IMG/VR virus record: IMGVR_UViG_3300019360_000285
Location: 1-56,522 of that record
DNA: 56,522 nucleotides
Reading direction: 5' to 3' (one strand)
Origin: a virus
In this document: one piece after another, positions 49,549-56,522 of the stretch
Numbering within the stretch: position 1 is the stretch's first letter
Layout: each line of letters begins with the position of its first letter
The notes under the pieces: generated by a model
What the model was told of the DNA's origin: nothing
The model's input: the letters and a program-made list of their open reading frames with translations, nothing else
The model's database searches: none
Made by a program: the position numbers and the translations under genes

Positions 49549-50070
49549 ATGTCAATGCGCGAGGAGATCAGGGCGCGATGCACTGAGGGTCGTCTCATGT
49601 GCCTCCCGCACTCGATTCCTAGCCAAGCAGCGGTGAGGACTGTGTTTGTGGCTTCCGACATATGGGGAGACATCAATCCACCCTGGCCGCAGACTACGGA
49701 CGCCGTCCGACTTGCTGGGCTCCGTGCCTACCTTGATCTTTTCACGGAAGGAATGCGGATCAGCATTGGCGACCATCCTTTCCGCAAAGCAAGAACCGCG
49801 GTCATGGCGCGCGTTGATCCAGCAGCCGATGAATTCTTTGACTTTCGCTGCATCGATCCAAAGCCTGGCATTCGCGCGTTTGGCGCATTCTCGGAGGTTG
49901 ACGTCTTCATCGTGTTAACCTGGGCGTTTCGAGAACAGCTCGATACCGATCGAAAGTGGGATGCAGAAATCAACCGGTGTAAGGCGAAATGGCGAGTGTT
50001 GTTCTACACCTACCGACCGCACCACGGAGCGGACCTTCATGACTACGCCTCCAACATCATTGTTGTCTGA
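49549..50070 (+). CDS. Hypothetical protein, first gene of XRE cassette
   Basis: A 173-residue protein starting at ATG 49549 or 49555. Its middle has GDINPPWPQTTDAVRLAGLR and MRISIGDHPFRKARTAVMAR; it ends HDYASNIIVV. It has no signal peptide or known catalytic motif I can recognise. Its last 32 bp overlap the XRE gene, indicating translational coupling. Confidence 0.65.
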   Translation: MSMREEIRARCTEGRLMCLPHSIPSQAAVRTVFVASDIWGDINPPWPQTTDAVRLAGLRAYLDLFTEGMRISIGDHPFRKARTAVMARVDPAADEFFDFRCIDPKPGIRAFGAFSEVDVFIVLTWAFREQLDTDRKWDAEINRCKAKWRVLFYTYRPHHGADLHDYASNIIVV

Positions 50071-50545
50071 ACCAGCAGGAGCCGAGAGGGTACCACTAGG
50101 GACGCTTGCCTATTTTCGAGCGCGGAGTAGGGGCCGTGTGTACGATCTCGTTGTCGGCGAGTTTGTCCGGAGCGGTCTATCTCAGGCAGATTTGGCGCGT
50201 CGCCTTGGTAAGGGTCCCGACGTGATCTGTAGATGGCTAGGATCTCCCGGGAATTGGAGCCTCGACACTGTCAGTGATCTCTTGTTTGCGATTTCTGGTG
50301 CTGAACCCACGCTTGGCGTGCGCTACCCTCTTAAGGAAGCGCGCAAAAACTACGATCGTCCAGAATGGCTCGAGTCTTCTAGCGTACTCTCGCTGGAGAG
50401 TGAGCCTAGAACAGCCAACACTGCTACCGTCTCTACTCCACTAAGAACGTTGGGAGGTTATGAGGCCAGACCGGCTTTTGCCGTTTTTGAGCTTTTCGGC
50501 AAGACGGAAGGTCATAGCCAGCATTCATCGAGCAGCCAGCGATGA
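50039..50545 (+). CDS. XRE-type HTH protein
   Basis: A 168-residue protein. The helix-turn-helix is FVRSGLSQADLARRLGKGPD, then VICRWLGSPGNWSLDTVSDL. The tail is Ser/Thr-rich and disordered. It overlaps genes on both sides, so the three form an operon. It probably represses its own operon, perhaps through 49374-49389. Toxin-antitoxin-like or defence regulation is possible, but not shown. Confidence 0.78.
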   Translation: MTTPPTSLLSEPAGAERVPLGTLAYFRARSRGRVYDLVVGEFVRSGLSQADLARRLGKGPDVICRWLGSPGNWSLDTVSDLLFAISGAEPTLGVRYPLKEARKNYDRPEWLESSSVLSLESEPRTANTATVSTPLRTLGGYEARPAFAVFELFGKTEGHSQHSSSSQR

Positions 50546-51198
50546 ACCTAGGTAGCATCCTATTGAGCAAGTGCCTGCGTGCCTTTAAGGGTGGCGGGCA
50601 CGACGTCAGGGCAAGTATGTACTTGCCAACTCTCTCAAAGGTCTTTCAGGAGCGGTATGGCTTCTTCCAAGGTCCGAGAACTGTGGAGGAATTTGATCTT
50701 CAGAAGGGAGTTGTTTACCTACACGGTCAGTTTGACGGGTTCGTGATCGACCAGTGCACTGTGTACGCCGAGGGCGTAGGCTGTGAAGGCCGAGTCGGCA
50801 CTGAAGACTTAGATCGATTTGTCGATGACGCAGTCAAATGGGTTCATGAAATAGCCAAAGTGCCTCCTTCAGTTGAACTAGGCAGAGGCTACGAAAGCCG
50901 CCTAGAGGTTTCAATGGACGTCGCTATCAACCATACCTTTGATCGTTTTGCTGAATTTGGACGAAGTGTTACGGCCTCAGTTAGACGTGGCAACAGGCCA
51001 TCACCTGATTTCGAATTGTCCGGTCTCATCTTTCACGGCGATCCGATCTTAGTAGGTGGTCAGCGGCCGCTCCCCTTCACCATTGAACGCAGGGCAGGGA
51101 AGCCCTACGGGGATAATGTGTATTTTTCGGAAGCCGCCCTCAGTACCGGGGATCACCTGCGGCATTTGGCGGAACTCGAAGTTTTGTTGAAGGGCTGA
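50542..51198 (+). CDS. Hypothetical protein paired with the XRE protein
   Basis: A 218-residue protein, MNLGSILLSKCLRAFKGGGH, FQERYGFFQGPRTVEEFDLQ, VSMDVAINHTFDRFAEFGRS. Beta-strand-rich C-terminal half (SGLIFHGDPILVGGQRPLPF). The 4-bp overlap with the XRE gene argues for a functional pair. I know no family for it. Confidence 0.7.
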   Translation: MNLGSILLSKCLRAFKGGGHDVRASMYLPTLSKVFQERYGFFQGPRTVEEFDLQKGVVYLHGQFDGFVIDQCTVYAEGVGCEGRVGTEDLDRFVDDAVKWVHEIAKVPPSVELGRGYESRLEVSMDVAINHTFDRFAEFGRSVTASVRRGNRPSPDFELSGLIFHGDPILVGGQRPLPFTIERRAGKPYGDNVYFSEAALSTGDHLRHLAELEVLLKG

Positions 51199-51253
51199 AT
51201 CACTGGAACGCGCTCAATCTTCATGCCTCGGTCGCTCTGCGAGCTTGAGGATT

Positions 51254-51726
51254 TCACTTTCTTCTTCGCTGTTTGGTCGACGGCCGTTCTGGCTTGACTT
51301 CCGCAGCCGCCTTGTCTTCACGAATGCCGCGATAGCTCGGCGCCCGTACCATTCCCGCGACGGTCATCTCAGTGAACGCGACCTGCACGACGATGCCAGG
51401 CTTGATCCAGTGTGCCTTGCGCCGGATCGGCGCTGGCATCTGGCGGGCGATGGGTGAGGTCTCCGAGGCCAGCGGTCGGAACAGGTCGACCAGGCGCCGG
51501 CGCTCTGCCACGGTGAAGCCCGTCCCGACATGGCCAGAATAGCGCAAGCCGCCCTTGTCGTTGACGGCCAGGATCAGTGACGCGAAGGCCATGTGGCGGG
51601 CATCCGATTCGGTGTAGCCCGCGACGACGAACTCTTGCTCCTGGCTGCACTTCACCTTGACCCAGTCGGTGCCGCGGCCCGCGCGGTAGGGCTTGTCGGC
51701 GCGCTTTGCGATGACACCCTCGAACC
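51254..51726 (-). pseudogene. ligD: 3' part of split ATP-dependent DNA ligase gene
   Basis: C-terminal part of a LigD-type ligase. It begins, after the target duplication, with RFEGVIAKRADKPYRAGRGT (ligase motif IV region, then motif V DWVKVKC) and the OB-fold (FASLILAVNDKGGLRYSGHV). It joins exactly in frame to the 5' part at 56016-56522 if the transposon and one copy of CTCGAACC are removed. As it stands it has no start of its own. Confidence 0.88.
51719..51726. repeat. Target site duplication, left copy
   Basis: CTCGAACC, identical to 56016-56023. An 8-bp duplication is what the IS1595 family makes on insertion. Confidence 0.92.
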
Positions 51727-51750
51727 GGGAAGTATATACTTGACAACGGA
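51727..51750 (+). repeat. Left terminal inverted repeat
   Basis: 24 bp, starting GGGAAGTATATACTTGACAA and ending CGGA. It contains the palindrome AGTATATACT and a TTGACA promoter box pointing inward. Confidence 0.93.
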
Positions 51751-51768
51751 AGCCGGGCGGGCCATAAG
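51740..51768 (+). promoter_or_regulatory. Transposase promoter, -35 inside the terminal repeat
   Basis: TTGACA at 51740-51745, 17-bp spacer, CATAAG at 51763-51768, then AGAGGGG seven bases before the transposase ATG at 51791. Transposase bound to the end would cover the -35 and repress itself. Confidence 0.65.
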
Positions 51769-51790
51769 TTAGCTCCAAGAGGGGCACACT

Positions 51791-52717
51791 ATGGCACAGG
51801 CCGATATCCAGAACGCAGCCTTTACCGACGAAACCACGGCGCGCGAAGCGCTTGAGATGGTTCGTTGGCCGAACGGCCCGGTCTGCCCGCATTGCGGCAA
51901 CCTCGACCAATCAAAGATCGCGAAGGGACAGGGCGCCGCCAGTCGGCCGGGCCTGTACTACTGCGCATCCTGCAACGGGCAGTTCACTGTCACGGTTGGC
52001 ACCGTCATGGAGCGCAGCAAGATACCGCTGACCAAGTGGCTGCTGGCGATGCACCTGATGGGCGCGAGCAAGAAGGGCATGAGCGCTCTTCAGCTTCAGC
52101 GCATGCTGGGTGTCACCTATAAGACCGCCTGGTTCCTCTGCCATCGCATCCGTGAAGCCATGACGCCGCCGGCGCGCGGCCCGCTTGGTGGCGAGGGGAA
52201 GATTGTTGAAGCGGACGAGACCTACATCGGCGGCAAGGAATACAACAAGCACAAGAGCAAGCGGAACTCCAAGAACATCGGCGGCATGGGAAAGAAGATC
52301 GTGTTTGCTCTGACCGAGCGCGATGGTGAGTCACGCTCGTTCCGCGTCGCCAACGTGTCGAGCGCTACCCTGCGCCCGGTTATGACGGCGCAGATCGACA
52401 AGGCAACGAAGCTGATGACAGACGACGCCGGTCAGTACCGGAGCATGGGTAAGCACTTCGCCCATGAGGTCGTGAATCACTCGATTGACGAGTACGTGCG
52501 CGGCGACGCTCACACCAATACGGCAGAGAGCCGGTTTGCGCTGATGAAGCGCGCCGTCTACGGCACCCATCATTCGATCAGCGAAGCCCACCTCGCGCGC
52601 TATCTCGCGGAATGGGACTTCAAGTGGAACACCCGCAAGGTGAAGGACGGGGAACGTGCGACGCTTATAACCAAGGGTATCGAAGGCAAGCGCCTCACGT
52701 ATCGACCTGTTAACTGA
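51791..52717 (+). CDS. IS1595-family (ISXO2-like) transposase
   Basis: A 308-residue transposase. An N-terminal zinc ribbon has Cys32/Cys35 (CPHCG) and Cys58/Cys61 (YCASCNG), followed by a helix-turn-helix (MSALQLQRMLGVTYKTAWFL). The DDE-type core has Asp142 (VEADETYIGG), Asp211 or 212 (LMTDDAGQY), and the DDNK-type third element at Asn243...Lys253 (HTNTAESRFALMKR), then HHSISEAHLARYLAEWDF. Full length for the family, so probably active. Confidence 0.94.
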   Translation: MAQADIQNAAFTDETTAREALEMVRWPNGPVCPHCGNLDQSKIAKGQGAASRPGLYYCASCNGQFTVTVGTVMERSKIPLTKWLLAMHLMGASKKGMSALQLQRMLGVTYKTAWFLCHRIREAMTPPARGPLGGEGKIVEADETYIGGKEYNKHKSKRNSKNIGGMGKKIVFALTERDGESRSFRVANVSSATLRPVMTAQIDKATKLMTDDAGQYRSMGKHFAHEVVNHSIDEYVRGDAHTNTAESRFALMKRAVYGTHHSISEAHLARYLAEWDFKWNTRKVKDGERATLITKGIEGKRLTYRPVN

Positions 52718-52801
52718 GATCACGACTCGCGGACAGTTTTTGAAGCGGTACGCGGCTTGGCGGAAGCGGCGTGGTTTGTAGGGTGGACTACGTCCGTCGT
52801 C

Positions 52802-53032
52802 CTAGAAGCACCTAGTGTCGATCATTGGGACCGGCCCGCGGCTGAACGCCTTGGCCTTGGCGAGCGCCGCCTCGCGATGTTCGCGCGTCCGATCTCCCAG
52901 CATGGCCAGCGCGGACCCCGCTACGTCATAGCGCCCGCAGTGCGGGCAGCGAATCTGCTTCCCGTCATAGCCGCCGTCTGTGACGTCTTCTGCCTCAGAG
53001 TGTTCGCAGACCGGGCACGTAACTTTAGGCAT
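52802..53032 (-). CDS. Zinc-ribbon passenger protein
   Basis: A 76-residue protein: VTCPVCEHSEAEDVTDGGYD, IRCPHCGRYDVAG. Two CxxC knuckles form a zinc ribbon, and the rest is helical. It is the last of the leftward passenger genes and ends 84 bp from the transposase stop. Function unknown. Confidence 0.65.
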   Translation of the reverse strand: MPKVTCPVCEHSEAEDVTDGGYDGKQIRCPHCGRYDVAGSALAMLGDRTREHREAALAKAKAFSRGPVPMIDTRCF

Positions 53033-53052
53033 TGGGTTTGCTCGTCCTTCAT

Positions 53053-53472
53053 CTACGCTCGAGGATATCGCTCCCGGTGCTCGCGCTCCCGTTTTTGCAT
53101 GACTTCAAGTAGCGGCACTCCAAGCATCTTTGCCTCCCGAGCATCGGTGCGGTGCCAAGTGGCAATGCCATCTGGCTCAAAAAACGTCGCCTCTAGAATT
53201 CGGCCATAGGTTATTTCTACAAGAAACCCCACCCTTTGAGCGCCCGTGCGATTGACCGTCCCCACCACGATCATAGTTCCGCCCGCGCTCATGAGTGCTT
53301 GGTCTTCATAGGAACCAAAGGTCGCTGTCTGAAAGTCCAAGCCGTTTTCCTGGAACCAAGGTTCGATACCATCCATTGCGGAAAACGCACGGACTGTCTT
53401 CCTGCCCCGTCTCCATCGGGCAATCAACCAAATCGCAGCAATTGCTGCACCTGCAATCCAAACGATCTCCAT
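53053..53472 (-). CDS. Membrane-anchored passenger protein
   Basis: A 139-residue protein with an N-terminal membrane helix (EIVWIAGAAIAAIWLIARW) and a basic juxtamembrane turn, then a soluble domain (MIVVGTVNRTGAQRVGFLVE, GIATWHRTDAREAKMLGVPL). Unknown family. The soluble part should be cytoplasmic by the positive-inside rule. Confidence 0.65.
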   Translation of the reverse strand: MEIVWIAGAAIAAIWLIARWRRGRKTVRAFSAMDGIEPWFQENGLDFQTATFGSYEDQALMSAGGTMIVVGTVNRTGAQRVGFLVEITYGRILEATFFEPDGIATWHRTDAREAKMLGVPLLEVMQKREREHRERYPRA

Positions 53473-53520
53473 TCTCGCCCCCCCCAGAAAAGCGCAGGGC
53501 AGGTCACGTCTCGCGCGAAT

Positions 53521-53670
53521 CTACCTCCGCCTCTTTGCCTTCGCCGCGCGCTTCGCAGGCGTCGTCTTCACCGGCGCCTTCATTTCGCCATGTGGCTTCG
53601 GCGGCATCGCGAGTACTCTCTTCATGACGCGGACCGTAGCGTCGTCTAGGTCGGGCTTTTTGGGAGTCAT
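53521..53670 (-). CDS. Small basic passenger protein
   Basis: A 49-residue basic protein, MTPKKPDLDDATVRVMKRVL, AMPPKPHGEMK, with a Lys/Arg/Ala-rich end. Its ATG shares bases with the methyltransferase stop (ATGA), so it is in the same operon. Similar short 'MPPKPHGEMK' proteins are common uncharacterised alphaproteobacterial proteins. Confidence 0.65.
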   Translation of the reverse strand: MTPKKPDLDDATVRVMKRVLAMPPKPHGEMKAPVKTTPAKRAAKAKRRR

Positions 53671-54623
53671 CAGGCTGCCATCCTTACTTTGCCGATTTGC
53701 TCGACTGGTCCCACAAGGCTCGGGATTGTCAGGCCGGGCGAGAAAAACATAACCTCCTTGCCGCTGTACCGATCTCGGGCCGTATACCCCACATTGTAGG
53801 CGAGACTGCGGAAGCCGGCATAGAGTTTCCTGATCTCCGGGGCGTTGTCGTAGGAAACAAGCCAGCGACGGTCCGTCATCTTCGATGCGATGAACGCCGC
53901 TATGTCCGCGTGATCCTTGGCCTTGTAGTAATCGTAGTAGAGTTGGCGTCCCTGCTCAAAGTATGGCGGGTCAAGGTAAACGAGCGATTTTTTGGGCCAC
54001 TTCGGGAGCCCGAATTTCAGGAAGGCGATGGCGTCACTGTGGGTAAGCTTTATACGTCCCTTCATTCGAGCGATCGACTCGATCCTAAAGATCAATTCGT
54101 CAGCGTTGTAGCGAGCATCAATCTTCCATGGCCCCGACTGGTCACGCCCGCCGATAACGCCGCCGTTCAGGATGCCGGACCGATTGGTGCGGTTTAGAAA
54201 GAACGTCGCGAAACCAACGCTGACGTGGTCATGATCCTTAGGATTCATGAAGACCTTCTTCTGCCTGTCCCATGCGGCAACAGTCAGGCGGGTGTTCTTC
54301 ACTCTCCTGCACAACTCGTCAGTGTCGTTGAGAACGCTTTTCCAGAACGAATAGACGTGGTGGCTAACGTCGTTGATTCGGATTTGCGATACGTACTCTT
54401 GGAACAGCAACTCAAGCGCGATGGCCGCCCCGCCCGCATAGGGCTCGATGTACTCGCCGTCATCCAATCCGTTGTCCCGGATGATCCGCTTGACGTACGC
54501 CGCTAGCTTGCCCTTGCCCCCTGGATACCTCAGCGGCGTGAAGTGGACGAGCCTTCTGGGCTCCCCTTCGCTCGCGTCCTTCACGGCCAGATGCACTCGA
54601 AAAGCGGCTGAGCATGGTCCCAT
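53670..54623 (-). CDS. Dam-type (D12 class) adenine-N6 DNA methyltransferase
   Basis: A protein of up to 317 residues. Motif X/I: FTPLRYPGGKGKLAAYVKRI; SAM-binding EPYAGGAAIALELLF; motif IV LVYLDPPYFEQG. Also NRTNRSGILNGGVIGGRDQSG, typical of the D12 class. It should methylate adenine at a short target such as GATC-like sites, but the target cannot be read from sequence. It overlaps the ParB-like gene by 43 bp if the first ATG is used, so the two are translated together. Confidence 0.9.
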   Translation of the reverse strand: MGPCSAAFRVHLAVKDASEGEPRRLVHFTPLRYPGGKGKLAAYVKRIIRDNGLDDGEYIEPYAGGAAIALELLFQEYVSQIRINDVSHHVYSFWKSVLNDTDELCRRVKNTRLTVAAWDRQKKVFMNPKDHDHVSVGFATFFLNRTNRSGILNGGVIGGRDQSGPWKIDARYNADELIFRIESIARMKGRIKLTHSDAIAFLKFGLPKWPKKSLVYLDPPYFEQGRQLYYDYYKAKDHADIAAFIASKMTDRRWLVSYDNAPEIRKLYAGFRSLAYNVGYTARDRYSGKEVMFFSPGLTIPSLVGPVEQIGKVRMAA

Positions 54624-55936
54624 GCTGCCATCAGATCGCGCGGCACCGGCGTTTGGTATTGATCATGGACGTATCGGTGAAGTAGGTCGGCGTGCATTGG
54701 GCTGTTCCTTGAGGTCACGGCGCGAGTGATCGCCTTGAACTTCGCTTGCGACACGCCAACGTTTACCACCACGGCCACTACCTCGGCCAGCTTCTCGTCC
54801 AGTGTTTTCCACTTCGGGCGGCTCGCCCCCGGCGGGGTGAAGTCCAGCTGTCCTCCGCTCTTCACAAGGAAATAGTCGACCGACAGTTCAAGGAACACGC
54901 GCAGAAGGACCGCTATAGCGTTCGGTGCATCGTCTAGTTCCAACTCTCGAAGTTCCTTGTAGATGTCCGCGATCCGATTCTGAGTGACGTTCAGCCTGCA
55001 GGTGCGGGGGACGACTTTCTTTCTGTCGCTCGGATCGGGCTGCCGGCGCACCCGCTTGGTCTGAACCTTTGTGAATTCAGAGACGGGGATCTGCGCGAGC
55101 GGGCGTTCCTTGCCGCGCGCCTTAGACATGTCGGGGAGATATGCCCCGCCAAGGTCGGTCCGAAGATATTGCAGCATATCCTCGGTCTTCATCAGGCGGT
55201 TGACGCGCGCTTGCTTCGTCGCGAGATCGAGCACGACTTTCTTTAGGGACTTCGCGACTTCGTCGGCCGGCAATTTCGTCACGAGATTGCCGGCCTTGAC
55301 GTCAAGGCCAAGCTCCCGTCGTGCGGCGCGGTTCTCGAGAAACCGCTCAAGGGTCGAAGTGGGGAACGTTTCCGTGATTGCGTTCCGCTCGGCCGAGCTA
55401 AGGCCGGAACGCTCTGTCACCAAGTCCAGCGCTTGTAGCACAATCGGCGTCCCGCCCTCAGCGCGACGCTTGGCGAGCGTCTTCCAATCCTCAATCCCGG
55501 CACCGTCGTGGCCGATGTTGTGACGAAGGTCGAGCCAGTAGTCGGCATCTTTCCGGACAGCCACTTCAAAGCAGGAAATCGGCTCGACACTGCCCTTCTT
55601 GAACTTCTTCGCCAGTCGCTCAAAGGCACGCTTCGTTGTGCCCGGCATATCCAACCCGCTCATCACAGCGGGATTGGTCAGTATCTTGAGCACCGCTATT
55701 CGCCGATTCCCCTCAAGGGAGATGAATTTCACCGGCGTCTGATTCAACCTTAGGACTAGCAGGCGGTCCATTGGATTGAGGCCGTGGTCGGTGATGCTCT
55801 CCGCGAGAGCCACCAGCTTGGCCTTCTGATCTCTGATAACCTTCTGAAGTGCATCTTGTTGACCTGTGGCAGGCGGGATGCGCGGATTGTCGTGGTCTAG
55901 AACAAAGTCATCTATCTTGAGCGCGATATCAGGCAT
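54581..55936 (-). CDS. ParB-like passenger protein
   Basis: A 451-residue protein. Residues 1-95 are a ParB/sulfiredoxin-like N-terminal domain: FVLDHDNPRIPPATGQQDAL, LVALAESITDHGLNPMDRLL and KFISLEGNRRIAVLKIL, where EGNRR corresponds to the nucleotide-binding GERR box. The long C-terminal region is unassigned and mainly helical (LLRVFLELSVDYFLVKSGGQ). It starts 56 bp from the right terminal repeat with a GGGGAGGGG ribosome site. Paired with the methyltransferase it may form a restriction- or defence-type unit; that is inference. Confidence 0.85.
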   Translation of the reverse strand: MPDIALKIDDFVLDHDNPRIPPATGQQDALQKVIRDQKAKLVALAESITDHGLNPMDRLLVLRLNQTPVKFISLEGNRRIAVLKILTNPAVMSGLDMPGTTKRAFERLAKKFKKGSVEPISCFEVAVRKDADYWLDLRHNIGHDGAGIEDWKTLAKRRAEGGTPIVLQALDLVTERSGLSSAERNAITETFPTSTLERFLENRAARRELGLDVKAGNLVTKLPADEVAKSLKKVVLDLATKQARVNRLMKTEDMLQYLRTDLGGAYLPDMSKARGKERPLAQIPVSEFTKVQTKRVRRQPDPSDRKKVVPRTCRLNVTQNRIADIYKELRELELDDAPNAIAVLLRVFLELSVDYFLVKSGGQLDFTPPGASRPKWKTLDEKLAEVVAVVVNVGVSQAKFKAITRAVTSRNSPMHADLLHRYVHDQYQTPVPRDLMAAWDHAQPLFECIWP

Positions 55937-55991
55937 CGCCCCTCCCCAAGGGGCTCCCTCAACCCCCGGTAAAGCCTAGGGATTGCGATGG

Positions 55992-56015
55992 TCCGTTGTC
56001 AAGTATATACTTCCC
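55992..56015 (-). repeat. Right terminal inverted repeat
   Basis: Exact inverted copy of the left 24-bp end (TCCGTTGTCAAGTATATACT then TCCC). It carries the same inward TTGACA box on the minus strand, which may help drive the passenger operon, though only a poor -10 (TAGGCT) follows. Confidence 0.93.
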
Positions 56016-56023
56016 CTCGAACC
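56016..56023. repeat. Target site duplication, right copy
   Basis: CTCGAACC, identical to 51719-51726 and directly after the right terminal repeat. Confidence 0.92.
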
Positions 56024-56522
56024 GCCGGCGGCATAGCGACGCGAGCAGCTTGTCGCCGTCGCGATCGACGTGGGCGCTGTAGATCACCGACGCGCTGGCG
56101 CCCCTCAGGATCGACTCGAGTCGCTTCTTTCGTTCGACCAGCGGCAGAGATCGCAGATCCTCGCCGTTCAGCGCCAGCAGATCGAAGGCGCAGAACGCGA
56201 TGCCGGCGCCGCCGCGCTTCAGAGCTTCATGCAGGGCTTCAAAGCTGGTCCGGCCCTCCTTGTCGTACACGGCCATCTCGCCATCGATCAGCGCGCCACG
56301 CAGGTTCAGGGCGGCGATCGCCGCCGGCGCCGCGCCATAGCGATGCGTCCAGTCCAGCCCGTTGCGGCTGTAGCACGTCACCGTTTTCCCGCTGGCGGCG
56401 ACCAGCGTGCGATAGCCGTCGTACTTGATCTCGTAGATCCAACCGGCCGCGGTCGGCACCTGGTCGACGAGCGTCGCGAGCTGCTGCTCGAGGAATTTGG
56501 GCGGGGCGGGGCGGCGCGCCAC
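56016..56522 (-). pseudogene. ligD: 5' part of split ATP-dependent DNA ligase gene
   Basis: N-terminal half of the LigD-type ligase domain: EIKYDGYRTLVAA holds the nucleophile lysine (motif I, KYDG), followed by SRNGLDWTHRYG, LIDGEMAVYD (motif III region) and FCAFDLLALNGEDLR. It ends RRRFEG at the transposon, where the frame runs on into the terminal repeat (KYILDNG). The 5' end may lie beyond the window: GTG at 56520-56522 is a possible start. The duplication copy 56016-56023 is included. Confidence 0.88.

Larger units (their letters stand above)
51727..56015. mobile_element. IS1595-family transposon with passenger genes
   Basis: A 4289-bp element bounded by perfect 24-bp inverted repeats (starting GGGAAGTATATACTTGACAA) and an 8-bp target duplication (CTCGAACC). 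The transposase (51791-52717) is read inward from the left. Passenger genes run inward from the right end: a ParB-like gene, a Dam-type methyltransferase, and three small genes, convergent with the transposase. Perfect ends indicate a recent insertion. Passenger-carrying members of this family are known; I do not know of this cargo combination as a described system. Confidence 0.93.

Noticed and set aside
51254-51910. Stand-alone 218-residue ligase-like gene
   Set aside because: Its first 60 codons come from the transposon end read backwards; only 51254-51726 is ligase sequence.

Overview
The window is a GC-rich stretch of an alphaproteobacterial-type genome (an inference from codon use, GC content and phage gene families; no rRNA, tRNA or host housekeeping operon is present to fix the genus). 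It holds one nearly complete temperate siphovirus-like prophage (about 1-48.3 kb), a more A+T-rich cargo island (48.4-51.2 kb), and a host-type ATP-dependent DNA ligase gene (ligD family) split by a 4.3-kb IS1595-family transposon (51.7-56.0 kb). The left end of the prophage (attL) and the true 5' end of ligD lie at or beyond the window edges.

Prophage, left arm (1-13.6 kb, minus strand): about 25 small genes run leftward from an operator-bearing promoter near 13.65 kb to the integrase. Most are joined by 4-bp ATGA overlaps. They encode an XRE-ParB fusion, a HerA/DUF87-type ATPase, a SANT/Myb-like DNA-binding protein, SSB, a DUF5131 (Gp37/Gp68) protein, an ASCH protein, a probable excisionase and the integrase. 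Immunity region (13.7-15.1 kb): an S24/LexA-type repressor faces a Cro-like gene. Three near-identical TTGCG-N5-CGCAA operators sit in the two control regions. Replication arm (15.1-22.6 kb, plus strand): small regulators, a CHC2/Toprim primase, a cupin-like protein, a P-loop helicase-like ATPase, then 13 GGGACG iterons (candidate origin) and a putative late regulator, ending in a terminator. A secreted SNase-like nuclease lies on the opposite strand.

Structural arm (23.1-48.3 kb, plus strand): a ParB-methyltransferase fusion, small and GpA-type large terminase, gpW, portal, protease-capsid fusion, DUF2190 decoration protein, head-tail connectors, tail tube, tail-assembly chaperones with an A AAA AAG -1 frameshift site, tape measure, baseplate and fibre proteins. 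A GH19-type endolysin is flanked by two membrane-protein/lipoprotein (holin/spanin-like) sets. Two genes (about 41.75 and 47.00 kb) carry single frameshifts.

The strongest unexplained signals are: (1) a 15-bp palindrome, GCGAACG-S-CGTTCGC, present nine times (seven perfect, two variants) across the prophage, always within about 75 bp of a gene boundary; (2) a transposon with perfect 24-bp terminal repeats and an 8-bp target duplication that carries a ParB-like gene coupled to a Dam-type methyltransferase, inserted in ligD; (3) the A+T-richer cargo island with an AlbA/Schlafen-type protein and a three-gene XRE-containing cassette of unknown function.
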